From positions 1-64,000 of the forward strand of contig VWZW01007188.1 of NCBI GenBank assembly GCA_013397115.1: 64,000 nt of DNA, given 5' to 3'. The translations under genes and the position numbers were made by a program. How positions within the stretch are numbered: position 1 is the first letter of the stretch; every line of letters starts with the position of its first letter. This DNA is from Edolisoma coerulescens (lineage: Eukaryota > Chordata > Aves > Passeriformes > Campephagidae). Positions 1 to 13,639 of this stretch are shown here, piece by piece. The notes under the pieces were generated by a model, which saw nothing but the letters and a program-made list of their open reading frames with translations, did not search any database and had not been told where the DNA came from.

Positions 1-2335
1 CCCCAGGATGGGATGAGGCACTCACTTCTGCAGCTTGTTCCCATTCACACCTGGATCTGTCATCACTGGCCTCAGTAGTGAGATCTGGGCCCACCACCGA
101 GGATCAGGTATGCCCGTGAATTGCTAGAACCAGCAACAAGCCACTGTCATTCCTTACTTGGGAATGAAGTGAGTCTTGAAACCCAAGGAACAAACAGGGC
201 GCATGCATGTGCGGACAAGATAAAATGCATGTTCGCAGAGACACCTGCGTGGTTGCAGATGCGCACTGTGTAACAAAAATCCACTTGCATGGACCCACAA
301 GAGCATGCACAGATAGGTGCTCCCATGGACAGAGATCTCACAGCACAGATCCACAGAAGACAACTAATCTGGCCCAGCCTCTACCCTTCTAAAGCTGTGG
401 GGCATCAGGGTTGCAAAGCAGCTCTCCTCTGAGGAGGCAGCTGGGGCTGGTGGCAGCATTCTTCCCAGCTGGTGCATTCAGACCCTCTACTCTACACCAA
501 TTCCACTGTGGTATTCCCCCATGTCACTCTCTCATTTGCACTGAAGCTCAACAAGGCTGTAGGATGCCAAATGGACGTATCACTTCAACCGCATTTGTAC
601 GTGGAGCTACTTACGTTGCTCACCTTCATGGAACGGTGTTTGTGACAAGACCGAAAAAAAATGTTAAAAATAGCCTTCAAGTCATCAATTTATTAGGGTA
701 TCAGAACCCATGCTTGTAACCCTAAATGTATTGAGTGCATATGACATACTGACTGCTTTACTGTATGACACTTTATTAAGCTATACCGACTAACTTGGAC
801 AGGATTGAACATTTAACTTTTATTGTAAACTTCAATTTATTTTCTTCAGAAATGGGTTACGAACATTTTCACATATGCCTGGACCTTCACTTTTCAGATG
901 AATGTCCCAGAGCTGTATTTCAACTAATTACTGGAATAATACGTCTAAGTGTTGACACTGAATGCCTAAAGCCTAAAGTTACCAGAATGGGCATAGAAAT
1001 ATGTCGTTTCCTTAGCATTCCATTTTCTTTCAAGTCTTACAGATAACAGGCCAACTCATGTAATGCTAGCAAAGTTAGCATAACATAAGTCTAAAAATCA
1101 CGAGTTCATTTCAGCTGGTAAGGCACATCCTTTCCTCTGCACAAGTTAGTTCTACATACTGAAACAATAAACAACTCATGGCATTTGAACATACTGCATT
1201 CTGCAGATACGTTGTTACTGTGGTAATTACAAAACTAACACGTATCGGTAGGAAATACAATTCCAAAACACATATAAGAACTTGCTGTACCACCATTTAT
1301 AGAAAGCATTTCAATCCAAAATGGTCAGAACAATCTTAAATATCTGCGTAAGTATTTATAAACATTAGTAAGGATATACCGCAGACTACAGCTTTTTATG
1401 TTTTCAAGTGTAAGTTCTGGTAGATACCCACGTTTAAATAAAATGGACAATACCAGTAGAGATGCATACCTCTTTTGTCTTTATTTATAAACAAGTGAGA
1501 ACACTAGAAAACACATTGATAACCAGTGCTTTGAACAGTGAAGGTGGGATCTACAAAAAGGCTGATTAAACTAAACAACCTTGAGTCTTTATCAAGTTGC
1601 ATATCTGCTAGGAATACTGAAATGCAAGAGTTTACACCTGCAATATTCCATAATGGAACTGCCACATGGTATCAAATATAATCTCAGATTTCCAAACTGG
1701 TACATAAAAAAGCTATCACCAAGTATTAAAAGACCACTGCAAGTTCTTACTGCTTTTTGAGTTAAATAATAATCTTCAAAAAAGCCACAACCCAAACAAT
1801 CTCTACGGTATCTTGCTTATCCTCCTGTTCATTCATTAACAATGGAAGCAATCGGTTATATGATGCGGCAAAAGAGGCATTTAAGAACACCCAAACAAAA
1901 CCTATTTAAGTACACGGACACCCCCACCCTCCCCCTGAAACCCACTCTAACCACTTAGTGCCAGTACACAAGCAAAACTTGGTAAGACAAAATCAGAAGT
2001 CTGACTACAGTAAGAAGGAAACACAAAGGGAGACAGAGCTTCCTTAAATATTCAGAATCTGATGTCTTCCAAAACAAAGCACAACATCCTCATAATTTAA
2101 AAAGGGAAGTTGCTTTCTATGTATCTAATCCTCACATATGCTGAGTAGTTCTCAAGTCCACTAAATTCCACTAAATGCAGCAACTGATTTTAAATTCAAC
2201 AATGGTTCAAAAACTACAGTAATGTTCAATGTGCTTTCCACTAAGGAGAGGAATAAAACAAATGCATGCTGACATGGCACTTGCCAGTTCAGCATTTCTG
2301 CAGCAATTCTGTTTGTTTCTTGCAGTATGAAAGTC
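1..2335. other. No gene recognised; possible 3' UTR of a minus-strand gene
   Basis: I see no coding exon here on either strand. The sequence is AT-rich and shows no repeat family that I recognise. Reverse-complement AATAAA hexamers occur near 685, 772 and 1482. They would fit a 3' UTR if the tentative terminal exon at 2336-2412 on the minus strand is real. Short open frames in the first 700 bases show no family resemblance. Confidence 0.3.
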
Positions 2336-2412
2336 CTACCAGCACCAGTCTTCAGAATCGTCTTCAGAAGCCATTGGAACAACACAGTGTAATCGGAAGC
2401 CTTGACAAAGAT
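2336..2412 (-). CDS. Tentative terminal coding exon of an unidentified minus-strand gene
   Basis: On the minus strand a good polypyrimidine tract and CAG acceptor end at 2413. They are followed by 24 codons that finish in an acidic, tryptophan-rich tail (ending SEDDSEDWCW) and a TAG at 2336-2338. A candidate upstream exon lies at about 2565-2690. It ends at a GTACGA donor and joins in frame through the sequence PAPAPY. I do not recognise the protein. A competing frame stays open longer from the same acceptor, so the choice of frame is uncertain. It could equally be a non-coding RNA exon or chance. Confidence 0.2.
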
Positions 2413-2690
2413 CTGAAAAATTAAAGCACTTTAGGGTGAGTAGAGGAAATAAAGGTGATTTTATACTATTAAATAGCAGGCTGTATTACCCACCGAAACC
2501 TTGTGTAATCACATAGTTTAATTAAGGAGTCAAATTCTAAATTTCTCAAAGCATACGTTTCAATTCGTACAAGGAGCAGGGGCTGGGGAAGTTCTGGAGT
2601 GGTCAAATGCACCGTCCAGATTTGGATCGCCTCCTTCGCCTCCACACTGATGGACAGAAGTTACCCCTCCGTATGGGATACATTTTATAC

Positions 2691-5141
2691 CGTGTGTGTA
2701 ACTACAGGGTGGCTTGAAAGCACTTTTTTCCTGAATTTGGTTCTGCAGGCAGCACTGTTATTAACACAGGATGGCCTCTTCACCAAAATGAAAAAGGAAA
2801 GATTCAGTCCTCAGGAAAAGTACAATTTTAAAAGTGACTATGTCTGTGCATGTCAGTTTTCAGGGGCATAGCTTGGCTGAGCAAATGAACACTTAGGAAA
2901 ATCTAAGAATAATTCTCAGATGTTTAAAAATTTACTTAGAGACAGATAAGGGGCATACTTGTTTCTTGTTATTTCAGCCATTAGCATAAGAAGGGTAATG
3001 TTATCTAAGTACTGAGGGTTTTTAGCATCATCCTAAATGCAAGTGCAATGTAAGACATACGCTGCATATAGACCCACCAAGAATTGTTTCAGCTAATTCC
3101 ATTCCTTTATTGGAAAGTAAACAGAGGAGTAGCTCTGTTAAGGAAAGATGGAGCAGAAAAAATCTAATTGAAGCAAAGTGGGATGTAAAGCATCGTGCAG
3201 CATTAGTAGCTGTATTGCCAGTCCAAGTGGAACTGCGGACTGTAACATACGCTCTTACGTATCGCAATCCAATGTGTTCCTAGCGAGGTCTTGCTATAAA
3301 GAGGCTTGGCTAATGCCCTTCTTATTTTCCACAAGTCTTTCAGGGCAATGGTTTCAAGAAATACTGCCAAATATCCATACATGTCTTCAGACTTCTCTCC
3401 CAAATAATTCTTTAGCTTTCTTATTCTCTTAGTCTCAGCACTGAAGTCTTTTAAAAATTCATCTCACTTAGTGTCCCAGCCAAAGTCCCTGACGTTCTCT
3501 CCCCGCTTCACTACATCATTGTCATATCCTGGCCAAGAACCCAGAAGAAACATTATTTTTATTTTTACAGGTTTCTTTCACTTCCAATTCTAAAATCTCC
3601 TTAAAGCTGAGATTCTTTTCAGCCTTTCGTGCCTTTCAATTTCACTTATTCTCATTTATGCTAGGCCCTCTCCCTTTTTTCTTTCAAGCTTTCCTTTCCT
3701 TTACAATCCTTTCCTTTACAGCTTTTCCTGTGTTCTCCATCACCATATAGAGGCAGAGAGAATGGTTTTTACCCCGCTGCAAGCCCAGCAACCGAGTCTC
3801 AGCCCATTCAGTTCAGCTGAGCTCCATAATTATTTGGTCTGGCTACTCTCTTCCATTCCATAATAAAAGAAGTCAGGGAGCTAGGTCACAGCCTACAGCA
3901 ACTATTATCTGCTGTGTTTGTCCTCTGTCTTTTCTGAAATTGAACAGTGATAAATCTAAATAGACAGTTTCAGCTGGAACTGTAAGGTGGAGTGAGATTT
4001 ATGTCTCTCTGTAATAAAAACTGGAGCCACCTTTAAACCAATAATAAAATCTTCCTGTCGCAATGTCCTAACATCCTGAGTCATTCAAAGACTGCAACAC
4101 AGCAATGTAACAGATGCTGAGAGGGCTCAAAATAATGAAACACTTCTGGTTTGACAACATAAAGGACACATTTACCATTAAGTGTTTGTCACTGAATGTA
4201 TTCTTAGCAGACTCGGTTGAGTGAAATGCATTTTCAAAGAACTACATGTTCTGCAGTGGAGTCCCAACAGAAAGTTGAGGAAAGCAGACAGAAGAAAAAC
4301 AAGATTGGAAATCTACGTGACTTACGCCTTATGCCCATTTTACTGGTTTGACCTGATACGAAAGGTCTGGCAACAAAGAAGGGCTGGGAACAACCTCAGC
4401 AGGGGCCCTCACATGAGCATGCATGTTTACTTGTCCAGGTTTATTCATAATGTACTTGAGAACTGAACTAGGGTCACCTAGTTGCTGCCAGGAGTTGGTA
4501 ACAAATGATCTATACAAATACTGAGAGCCTGCCTGGTCAAATGGGATAAAGGTTTGTTGTTTTACAGGAGGTTTACTCCTATAAATAGTGTGACTGACTA
4601 AACAGTACTTAGCTTTAGAAAACCTGGGATGGTCAATAACCTTGTTGCTGCAAAGGAGAGAAACAAAGCTGTAGAAATCGCACTAATTACTCCTCTTATA
4701 TCCCAGAACACTTTGGAAGACTGTATGATGGAAGGCAAAAAATACAAGTTTCTGTCCCACTAAGCTCACCAGCATACAGCCAAAGGTCCAAGTCAAGGAA
4801 TATGCACAAAGAGACAAGAAAAGGGTGAGAAATGCACTTACACGAGAAAATGATACCAAGATCTGTCACAAAAGTTACATGGCCCTGGAAACGTTTCTTC
4901 CTTCACAATGTGCAGCGTAAGACATTCCTATATTAGGGGTTACGAAGATCAGTGTTTCTGGCCTGCTTCCTTATACGGTAAGGAATTGTAAGGCTTTGAA
5001 GACCAATGCAAAATGTAATAGTTCTTAAATCAATAAAACTCATGTCATTGCTCTTTTCAGTCTGGTGGATCCAGTATGCATTCAAGTTTTTCTCCATTTG
5101 TGTCCTCATCCGTCAAAAATTAATCATTAGATTTGCAGATA
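2691..5141. other. Intergenic sequence, nothing recognised
   Basis: There is no recognisable exon. A minus-strand tract of roughly 80 codons with one frame open (about 3203-3450, ending at a TAA next to WQYSY) has plausible amino-acid composition, but I cannot assign it to a family. Its upstream continuation is broken by stops. Confidence 0.3.
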
Positions 5142-5305
5142 ATCATAGAATGGCTTGGGTAGAAGGGATCTGAAAGATCATCTGATTCCAACTCCTGCCT
5201 CGCTTCCACCATGGGCAGGGATGTCGGTCACTAGAACAGGTTGCTTAGGGCCCTATCCAACCTGGCCTTGAACACTTCCAGGGCTGGGGCAAGAGGTATT
5301 ATACT
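5142..5305 (-). mobile_element. CR1 LINE 3' fragment
   Basis: The plus strand reads as the reverse complement of a CR1 3' end. It starts with ATCATAGAATGGCTTGGGT and continues through the conserved tail containing GGGCAGGGATG and CCAACCTGGCCTTGAACACT. The element therefore lies on the minus strand with its 3' terminus at the left. Only about 160 bp remain, consistent with the 5' truncation typical of CR1 copies. An A-rich tract follows at 5321-5345. Confidence 0.85.
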
Positions 5306-8300
5306 GCATCAAACCAGTAGCTGAAAAAAAAAAAAGAAAAAAATAGAAAAAATATAGAAATACAAGCTTTTTAGAACATTCAGAGGTCTTCAGCAGGTCC
5401 AAAAATTATGTGGCAGACCTAAATAAAATTAGCCAAGCTATATACGACTAGAAGGCAATTTCTCAGAGTTTAGCTAGGTATGTATCAGCTAGATCTGAAA
5501 GAAAAGATAGCTGACAGCTTTGAAGTAAAAGAGAAGTTGGTAAGGGGATGACACTGGAGACAGTGTTAGGGAAGAGAAACGGGTAGTTTGCGTCATTAAC
5601 AGAGAAGTTAAGGAGGAGGTTTATTGTGATATGCCATAAAACCAGTAAGGCTACTACTGAGTCGATGGTTTTATTTGAGACTAAAGACTGTCTCATGTCC
5701 AAAAGCTTGTCTACTTTCTTCTACTAAATCAGCTGATCTAGTAAAGACCTCTACCTATAATTTCTGTTTCTTATGTCCTGCTGTATTGTCCACGGTCATG
5801 TTTCAGCGTCACAGACGTCATATCAAAGTAAGGGGAATTCCACAGCTCGCTCCCCCGTACGCTGCAACAGGCACTAAAACCCTCTTTGTACCAGCCATTA
5901 TTAGCTGTGAAGATACACTTGGACGCAGGTCTTTGAAGGATGTGATGAGCAGTTACAAAACGAGAATTATACAGATTTCCCTATCAAAGTTGTTCAATAT
6001 AAGCAGATCATAAAAAGCTAGATTAAAAATTGGAAGAACCCTACTGTAATATATAGCTTATGGTCCTGTCCATCTTTGTTTATCATCTTAATAGTTTAAT
6101 GGCTGCATTCTCCAGCATGACTCTGCAGTGCATAAGAGCACTCTTACTGATTATCTGACATCTCCCGAGCCTTTCACCTATCACAGGTGTCCCAAATTGC
6201 TATTCCTGCTGCCGCTTCATTTCTTGCTCTTTTGCTCTTCTTTCGCTTCTCATCTGGACCAATGGATAGCTTTGATCTGTCTTACCTCTCCAAGTCCAGT
6301 TAAGAGGCAATACAAAACAGAAAAACAATATATAAATAGTAATGATTAGGAAAATGCAGTGCTCTTTCCTTAATTTCTATTACTCTGTCATCTCTAATAC
6401 AAGTAAGCACAAAAGGGTGTCATTACAGGTTTCCATATAATATTTGAAGACTACCATTGGCTCTGCATATACCTAAGATGCTAGAAAGAAGAAACACATT
6501 AATTTAAGTGAAGCTATAGATATTAAATGTGCCAGGGATGAAGAAGATAATGGAACCAAAACATTTTCTACCATGCTATTCATAATTGTTACTGGCTACA
6601 TAAAGAGAGGTTTACTCTTTGCTGTACCTTTTTCTCAATGAAACACATTTCCTCAGCTTATATTGACATAAATGATTCTGTGCTTTATCCAAATGGGCTT
6701 CTTGACCATAACCTTTATCGATGTTAAGTGCTTAATAACTACAAGCTAAATGCAATGGTCTTTCAGCTGGACCATTATACCCATCAAACCATTAAATAAA
6801 ACAATTTTCAACTTACGTACAAAGTGGGATGTTTGTTGCCTTTTTTTTTTTTTTTTAAGCAAGAATCATGCCACAAATAATTCTGTATTATAGCTTTTTT
6901 AAAAAGCTAAAAAGATAGACATTTAAATGAAAAATACTGGCTGGGAATTTCTACCTACAAAATTTTTATTCCTTTTATAATAGAGAATACAGGAATAAAA
7001 TCCAGAAACTTCGTAGCAGTCACCCCTATGGGATCTAAAATATTCAGAACATCCCTTGATAATGGTTATTAGAAGAATATACAGGATCCTTAATGAACAA
7101 AAAACCATGCCTAAACTTTTCCTGAAACACTAAAAATTTCACTTTAAGCAGGGCTTCCCCAGAAGATACTGGGGAACACAGAATGAGAAAGCTCTGTGGC
7201 CTTGATTTAGTGCTGACAAAATGTTAACCAGTGAAGTTTACTCCATACCCAAGATGTTATAGTCAGAAGCATTGCAGGGCTTCTAAATAATTTAAATAAT
7301 CATGGAAAATAGAAATTCATCTGCAAAAATAGTACTGAAAAACTCTAAGGTTCAAAATGCACTCAAATCCACCTGCTTCATATCTTAAGTGTCACCCACA
7401 AGAGCTGTATCAGTGTAAACTGCTATAACAAACTGATCTTCATAGGCAATAGGCTGCATCAAAATATAAACAGTCACTAGCAAAAGTATCAGAAAAAAGC
7501 AAACAGAGCTTAGGCCTTCTTGCTGTGTCAGTCATGGATTTTAAAACAACCAACCAAGTGTCCTTCCATCCCCAATTAGTACTAGCTATTAAATTTATCT
7601 TCCTATGAGCAACTAATGTAAAGAATGCAGGGCATGGGTAACGTGATTGCTGTTGCCCAGCCCAGTGAACAGAACTGCTGCATCTGCATTGTGAACAATC
7701 TGGAAGCTGTGGGGAAACATTGATGAAAATCCTGATAAAAGACAATGAAAAAATAACCAGACCGTACAGTGAGAAAAGCATGAGTGTTGTTTCAATGTTT
7801 GCACAGGATAAATAATGCTATGGTCTGTATGAACTATGCAGCTGAAAAATCATCATTGAGCCACACCTGATACACCTGGACCACTTAATAAGAGAAGGCA
7901 TTGTCAAACTACTTATGTCCAGCTTCCTAATATAGTCCCAAAGTATTTTTAAGAAACCCACTTCATACAGCATATCCTGCAAGGCAGCTATATTTGACAG
8001 CTATTGTAACTATGAGAGAGTGTAAAATTAAGGATTAACCTTTTAACATGCGGACATTTTCTTGGAATGATACACCTGAGATAGCAAACGTACCCAGCAC
8101 AGCCAATGTGGATGCTGTAAATTTGACAGAGCAAGAAGTTGTTTTCTCCAGACTTTCAACAGAAAACCAATTCTTTATCTCTTAAGTGGAATTTACAGCC
8201 CTACAGCACACAATCAGTGTGATTGAGGCACTCGTAAGACTGACTCAGCACTCCTTTAACAGTTCACCAGATACATTTTTTTATGCCCAGCCTAAGTATA

Positions 8301-8984
8301 TTTCAGTACTTAGGGTTAGTACTGTGACAAGACCTCTGTCCTTCAGCACTTCGGACACCAGATTTAGCAGAGAGATGGGGTTTCACGCCTACAGACAATT
8401 TTGTGCTGTGGTGGTTTTGACAACAAGGACTTCTGATCATCACCTTATAACCTAGTCTAATGGCCTTTTTCTAATGCAAACCTGCACATCCTAAGATAAA
8501 ACTCCACTTAAAGACCTTACTAATTAGCCCTTGAGCACACTGGCATACTTGGGTCAAGAACCCAGGAACGTGTACCTCTAAGTTCACATCAGCCAGCTCT
8601 AATGTCATTGAGGTAAGGTGTGGAACTCGTTACACCACAGATCTATACTGCTGATGTTCTGTGGAGTCCTGAGGAAATAGGGTAAGAAAGACCAGTGTTG
8701 CCCAAACTGATGGGGTCATGCTGAAACAATTTCTTTGAGGTCAAATAAAATGACCTCCCAAGCAATATTGCTGCTGCTTTATGCTAGCAGAAACTGCAAA
8801 CTATCTTCCTGTTTAATCTAAATGAGCCCTATAATCACTTCAGTAAAAACGAATGTGGTAATGGTTAAATGCTCAGAGATGGGGAATTAATGCTTATATA
8901 GATTTTTGATGACTATCATTGATGAGCATTATTGTTAGTGCATCATCTCTACAGTAATAGTGTAGTCCTACACAGAGACTCTGG
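5306..8984. other. Intergenic sequence, nothing recognised
   Basis: AT-rich DNA without a recognisable exon or RNA gene. It contains a poly-T run at about 6840-6857 and scattered short open frames without family resemblance. Confidence 0.4.
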
Positions 8985-9355
8985 CTTTGTCTAGTTCAAA
9001 GAGAAGGAGGCTGAGGGGCAACCTCATTGCTCCCTGCAGGTTCCTGAGGAGGGGGTGTGGAGGGGAGGGTGCTGGGCTCTTCTGCCTGGGATCCAAGGAC
9101 AGAATGCCTGGGAATGGCTCAAAGCTGTTCCAGGGGAGATTCAGACTAGCCATTATTTGGAAGCATTTCTTTACCAAGGGAGTGGTAAAACACTGGAACT
9201 GGCTTCCTAAAAGATGGTCGATGCCCCAGGTATGTCAGTGTTTAGAGGCATTTGGATTGTGCCCATAATAATACGCTTTAATAGGGTTTCAGCCCTGAAA
9301 TGGTCAGGCAATTGAATTAGATGATCGTTGTTGATCCTTTCCAAATGAACCAAAC
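8985..9355 (+). mobile_element. CR1 LINE fragment with the end of ORF2
   Basis: The plus strand encodes a degraded CR1 ORF2 C-terminus. The landmarks KRRRLRGNLIAP, then HFFTKGVVKHWNWLP, follow the usual CR1 order. The 3' tail (GATGATCGTTGTTGATCCTTTCCAAATGAACC) follows, ending in ATTCT units. The reading frame is not functional and the 5' portion is missing, so this is an old truncated insertion. It runs directly into the microsatellite at 9355-9453. Confidence 0.85.
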
Positions 9356-9453
9356 TATTCTATTCTATTCTATTCTATTCTATTCTATTCTATTCTATTC
9401 TATTCTATTCTATTCTATTCTATTCTAAATTCTATTCTATTCTTATTCCTGAT
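9355..9453. repeat. (ATTCT)n microsatellite on a CR1 tail
   Basis: About 18 units of the pentamer TATTC/ATTCT run almost perfectly from 9355 to 9426, then continue imperfectly to 9453. CR1 elements normally end in a few copies of an 8-bp ATTCTATG-like unit. This array appears to be an expansion seeded by that tail. Confidence 0.9.
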
Positions 9454-12400
9454 GCTATTACACTTCTTTAGCTAGCGAAGAGGTTAAAGCATCTCAACTT
9501 GGTTATACTAAGGTTTTTCAAAAGGGAGTAACTGTATTCACTTAATAGTAATCATAAATGCCATTCCCAGTATATCATCCTGATTTTTTTAAAATTTATT
9601 TTTGCATGTGACTAAAGTTAATTACTTGGCCTAGCCAAGTAGGAAGTACTGGAGGAAGTACTAGCTTGAAATTCAACAAAAATCTAGCATGGAACAGGAG
9701 CATTGCTGTAAGTCTAAGTAACTTGGTGGAAGTATTGCCACTGCTTCTTCTCAAATCCCTGCTAAAATTTCTCAAGAACTTTGTATCTCCAGGAATTTTA
9801 TCATCTGCTAGTTTTTTGAGCATTAGGAGTTTTAGCACTTCCGGTAGTAAGGAAGAACATGCATGTTCAGATGAGATACTGGAATTTTTCTGTTTTGAGA
9901 GAGTTTAAAACTCTGGTCTGTGGCGGTAAGAAATTACAAGATTTATTGTTACCTACCGAGGTAGAATACAGTTAGAATTTAGATACGTGATTGGTACTCC
10001 CATGTACAAATACAGAGCAAGAGAATGTTTTACTGTTTTTAGTCAAGTGGTAAAGAGAGGAAAAAAAGAGAAGTACATAGCTGTCCTGCCTGCACTTATT
10101 GCCATGGCAAATGACGACTGGAACTGGTGACAAACCCCTGGTTTCTGCTCCCAGCCACATGTCCTGATCAGTAGGTCTTGTGGCCTCCCATCCCAAAAGA
10201 ATCACTAGAAAAGGGGAGCAGGCAAAGATGAAGCAGAGGGCAAGTTAGGAGAAAAACACACATACATCTGCCTTGTTTTGCCTATTTGCCAAAGAAAGGG
10301 AGGCCTGTAAATCAGTTTTATGTGGTTCTGTGTTCTTCAGTGATACTTACACCTTTTCATTAAGCGTAAGAAGGCAGCAAGAGGTCTCAGCATTACAACT
10401 TTTTAACAGTCTTGTAAAGACTGGTGAGAGAGGTAACTATTTCTCCAATGAGAGATAAAGGTTCACAATCAATTTTCTTCTTAATAGATGCCAAGTTAAT
10501 CATGCAACCAGGAGAACAGCTTCTACTGTAGCTTGCTTGCTCCGCAGATCACTGAGAATCAACCCAAAAGACAATACAAAAGAAACCGAGACCTACTCAC
10601 TTCCCTGCTTATAGGAATGTTTATTTTAACATGCTAGCTAGAAGAAATTATAAGAATTCCTCAATCCTCCAAACATCTGCTCACTGCAATGCGTTAAGTA
10701 ACATGAACCAAGCAAATTCCAGAGCCTAGCTTTTTAAAACACTATCACATTTATGTAGCAGGTGGATTTTTTTAAGAAAACAAGGCCTGAACTGTAACTG
10801 GCTCTGGGATGGGCAAAAAAAATATTCCGTAGGAAAGGAGAATGTGAAAAGCTGAAATAAGTTGGAGTAACAACATAATATTTTGATTATTCAAATAGAA
10901 ACATACTCGGCCTTTTCAGTCCGAGTAGAGTAAGTTACATTGCATTGAAATCCTAGCACTGAGCAAAATTTGTGCCAAATTTTTAAATTCTATGCAGACT
11001 ACTCTAAGTACTGAGTAACTGTTCACTCTAGCTTCACAGTAAGGTCAAGGTGAGAAGGGCTTCAAGAAGAGGATGGGATGGCCCAGAACAGTTTTTGTCA
11101 TCAGCGAAGTTTGTGACAACTTCAGGGCAAGACTGAGACGGCTGGACAAAAATGAAAGCAAATCTCTCAGTTCAGTCTTGAATTGGGCTACATTCTTTTC
11201 ATCTGTCTAGCTATGCACTTCACACCACTGAGGCCTCTTTCCTAACCAGACAGATGACCATTTTGATGTTGTAAAAACTGAATTCCAGTACTTTAAACTT
11301 GGACTGGACACATGGAATCAACTCTTCTGGGTTTCTTTTTACATTTTTTTCCCCCCAGACTTTGCAGAGGCAGAAATAATGTTTAATTCTGAAACCTTCT
11401 CTACAATGCTGTATTAATTTAATGGTTGGACTCACTGTGTACATTTGCAAAATTATTAATTGTAATTAACTTAAGTGGCTAATCAAGTGCTTCAGAAGTT
11501 ACGCTAAACAGTCCTGTTACAGGGATAGCAGTTTCTGTTACTGCTATGTAAATCCTAACTATATTTCAAAGCTACTCCTTAGTACTTGGTGTTTTGAAAT
11601 GCCTTTTTAATTACCGTATAAACAAGTTCCGATTCAAATAACACTATTAGTAATTAAAAATAGGAAGTTCTATAATGTACAAGGGTAATTGGACTTCTGT
11701 GACATGCATGGTGATGGAGTTTTTTAATTGCACAATGACAGGATCATTTGCCATAGGACTTGCACCTTGTTCAGGGTGCCAGTGAGCTGCTATGCAGCAC
11801 TTTGTCCATTCTTTCTGAATGCTGTCTCTTTATCTAGCAAAATCTATTCCTTCTCCCTCCTCACTAGGTTTTTATCAAGTCTTACTGTGTGCTGATAAGC
11901 AACAGTTTCCCCGGTTAGTTCCCATCCTCATACCTTACTTATCTTTTACCTTGTCTTAAATTTATTCCCTTCTGAAAAAACTGAGGCCTAGCTGGTTTTA
12001 TCCTAGGCTTAGATGCTTTCCTGTCCTAGCCCTTATCTCACGAGAGCCTGTCCTGAACATTCTTCTCTTTTCTGGGGGTGTCTTTCCTTCTAACCTCATG
12101 TCACATGATTCCATTTGTACTGGAAGCCACTGGGATACCTGTTTCTCTCTCAGGTTCTTCCTGTGACTTTTCCCTTCAGGTTATGGAGAAAGAAGTGTAA
12201 ACAGTCAATATAAAGGCACAGATGTGCATGAAATCGAGTCACACAAGGGAACCCTAGAATTTACAGAATCTACCACGAACATTAGAAAAATCTCAAACCT
12301 GCAGGTGCAAACAAGTGTTTGCATAGAGGTGGACACAGCATTTCTCTGTCACACTTTCAAGCTAAATACTGGCAGTCCTAGGGTTTTTTTTCTGATTGTT

Positions 12401-13089
12401 TAACGTGGAAACCAGAAGGAATTATGCTCTTTTGCTCCACTCTAACATAACACAAAGGAACCAAGGGAGGGGGGGAGGGCAGTCACCAACAGCGGCTATT
12501 CTATTGTTTTTGCTCAAAAACTTGGCAAAGCAACAAGCTAGACACAGCTGAAATGTGCTGGCTAAAAATTTCTCAAAACTTTCATCTGAGACAGACACAA
12601 ACCATGCCTAATACCATCACAGAGAAAGTTTGTCAAAGCTGCGGATACCCAAAAAAGGTTGCATACGAAAAAATATTAGTAGTACCTATAGATGCACAAC
12701 ATTACCAGCATTGCTTACAATTCTGATTCACACACTTTTATACATATGATGCATGAATTATAAATTAATGGTATGCTCTAAAAGCATATTTTGTTTTGGG
12801 GTTGTTATTTTGTGGTTGGTCAAGGAACACTTCATTGATTTTGGTACTTTTACAAGTAAGTATTTTGATTTCAAAACAGGTCTACAAAAATTGTCTCAAC
12901 TCAAACATGATTTCCCATACTGGGGAAATTAGGAGTTGGAGTGTTCTTTGTTCATCAGTTTGCATTTGAAAGTTTGTTTATTTTTAAAATCCTTTCATGG
13001 CCCATTCGCCATTTCAAGTCAGAAAGAAATCCCCTTCCTAACAGACTTCCCTCAGTTTATTGTGGTCACAAAGCAGTTATATTTCGTTG
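9454..13089. other. Intergenic sequence, nothing recognised
   Basis: No exon, RNA gene or repeat family recognised. There is a GGGAGGGGGGGAGGG G-run at about 12,464. Confidence 0.4.
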
Positions 13090-13515
13090 TCTTGAGGAAG
13101 GTGACGGATCGCAGAAAAGGATCTGGGCATCCTGGGGGACACGAAATTGAACACGAGCCAACAATGTGCCCTTGCTGAAAAGGTGAATAGTATCCTGGGT
13201 CGCACGAGGCAGGTCGAGGGAGGGGATCCCCGCCCTCTGATTAGCACGGCTGAGGCCACACCTGCAGGGCTGGGCTGAGTTCTGGGCTCCCCAGTATGGA
13301 AGACATGAACATACTGGAGAGAGGGCAGCAAAGGGCCACAAGGATGACGGACAAGAAAGCATCTCTTCCTATGAGGAAAGGCCAAGAGAGCTAGGACCGT
13401 TCAGCCTTGGAGAAGAGGCAGCTCGAGGCATCTCATTCACCTGTACAAACACCTGTAGGGAGAGTGCCAAGAGGACAGAGGCAGGCTCTTCCCAATGGTT
13501 TTAATCCTTCTTCCC
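13090..13515 (+). mobile_element. CR1 LINE fragment with the reverse-transcriptase C-terminal region
   Basis: Plus-strand translation gives degraded CR1 ORF2 landmarks in the right order: DLGILGDTKLN, CALAEKVNSILG, then ERAAKGHKDD, SSYEERPRELGPFSLGEE. Frame changes between these blocks show it is inactive. The element stops without a clear CR1 3' tail, just before the CpG island of GYG1. Confidence 0.8.
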
Positions 13516-13639
13516 GCAGGGCTTAGAGGCCACAGGAGCAACGCTCCTCCTGAACCACCCCCGCTCCCAGCCTGAGCCACAGCACCCTGACACGATCCTA
13601 CCCTCTATTCTCGCAGTGGAATATTTTGAAGTATTTTCA

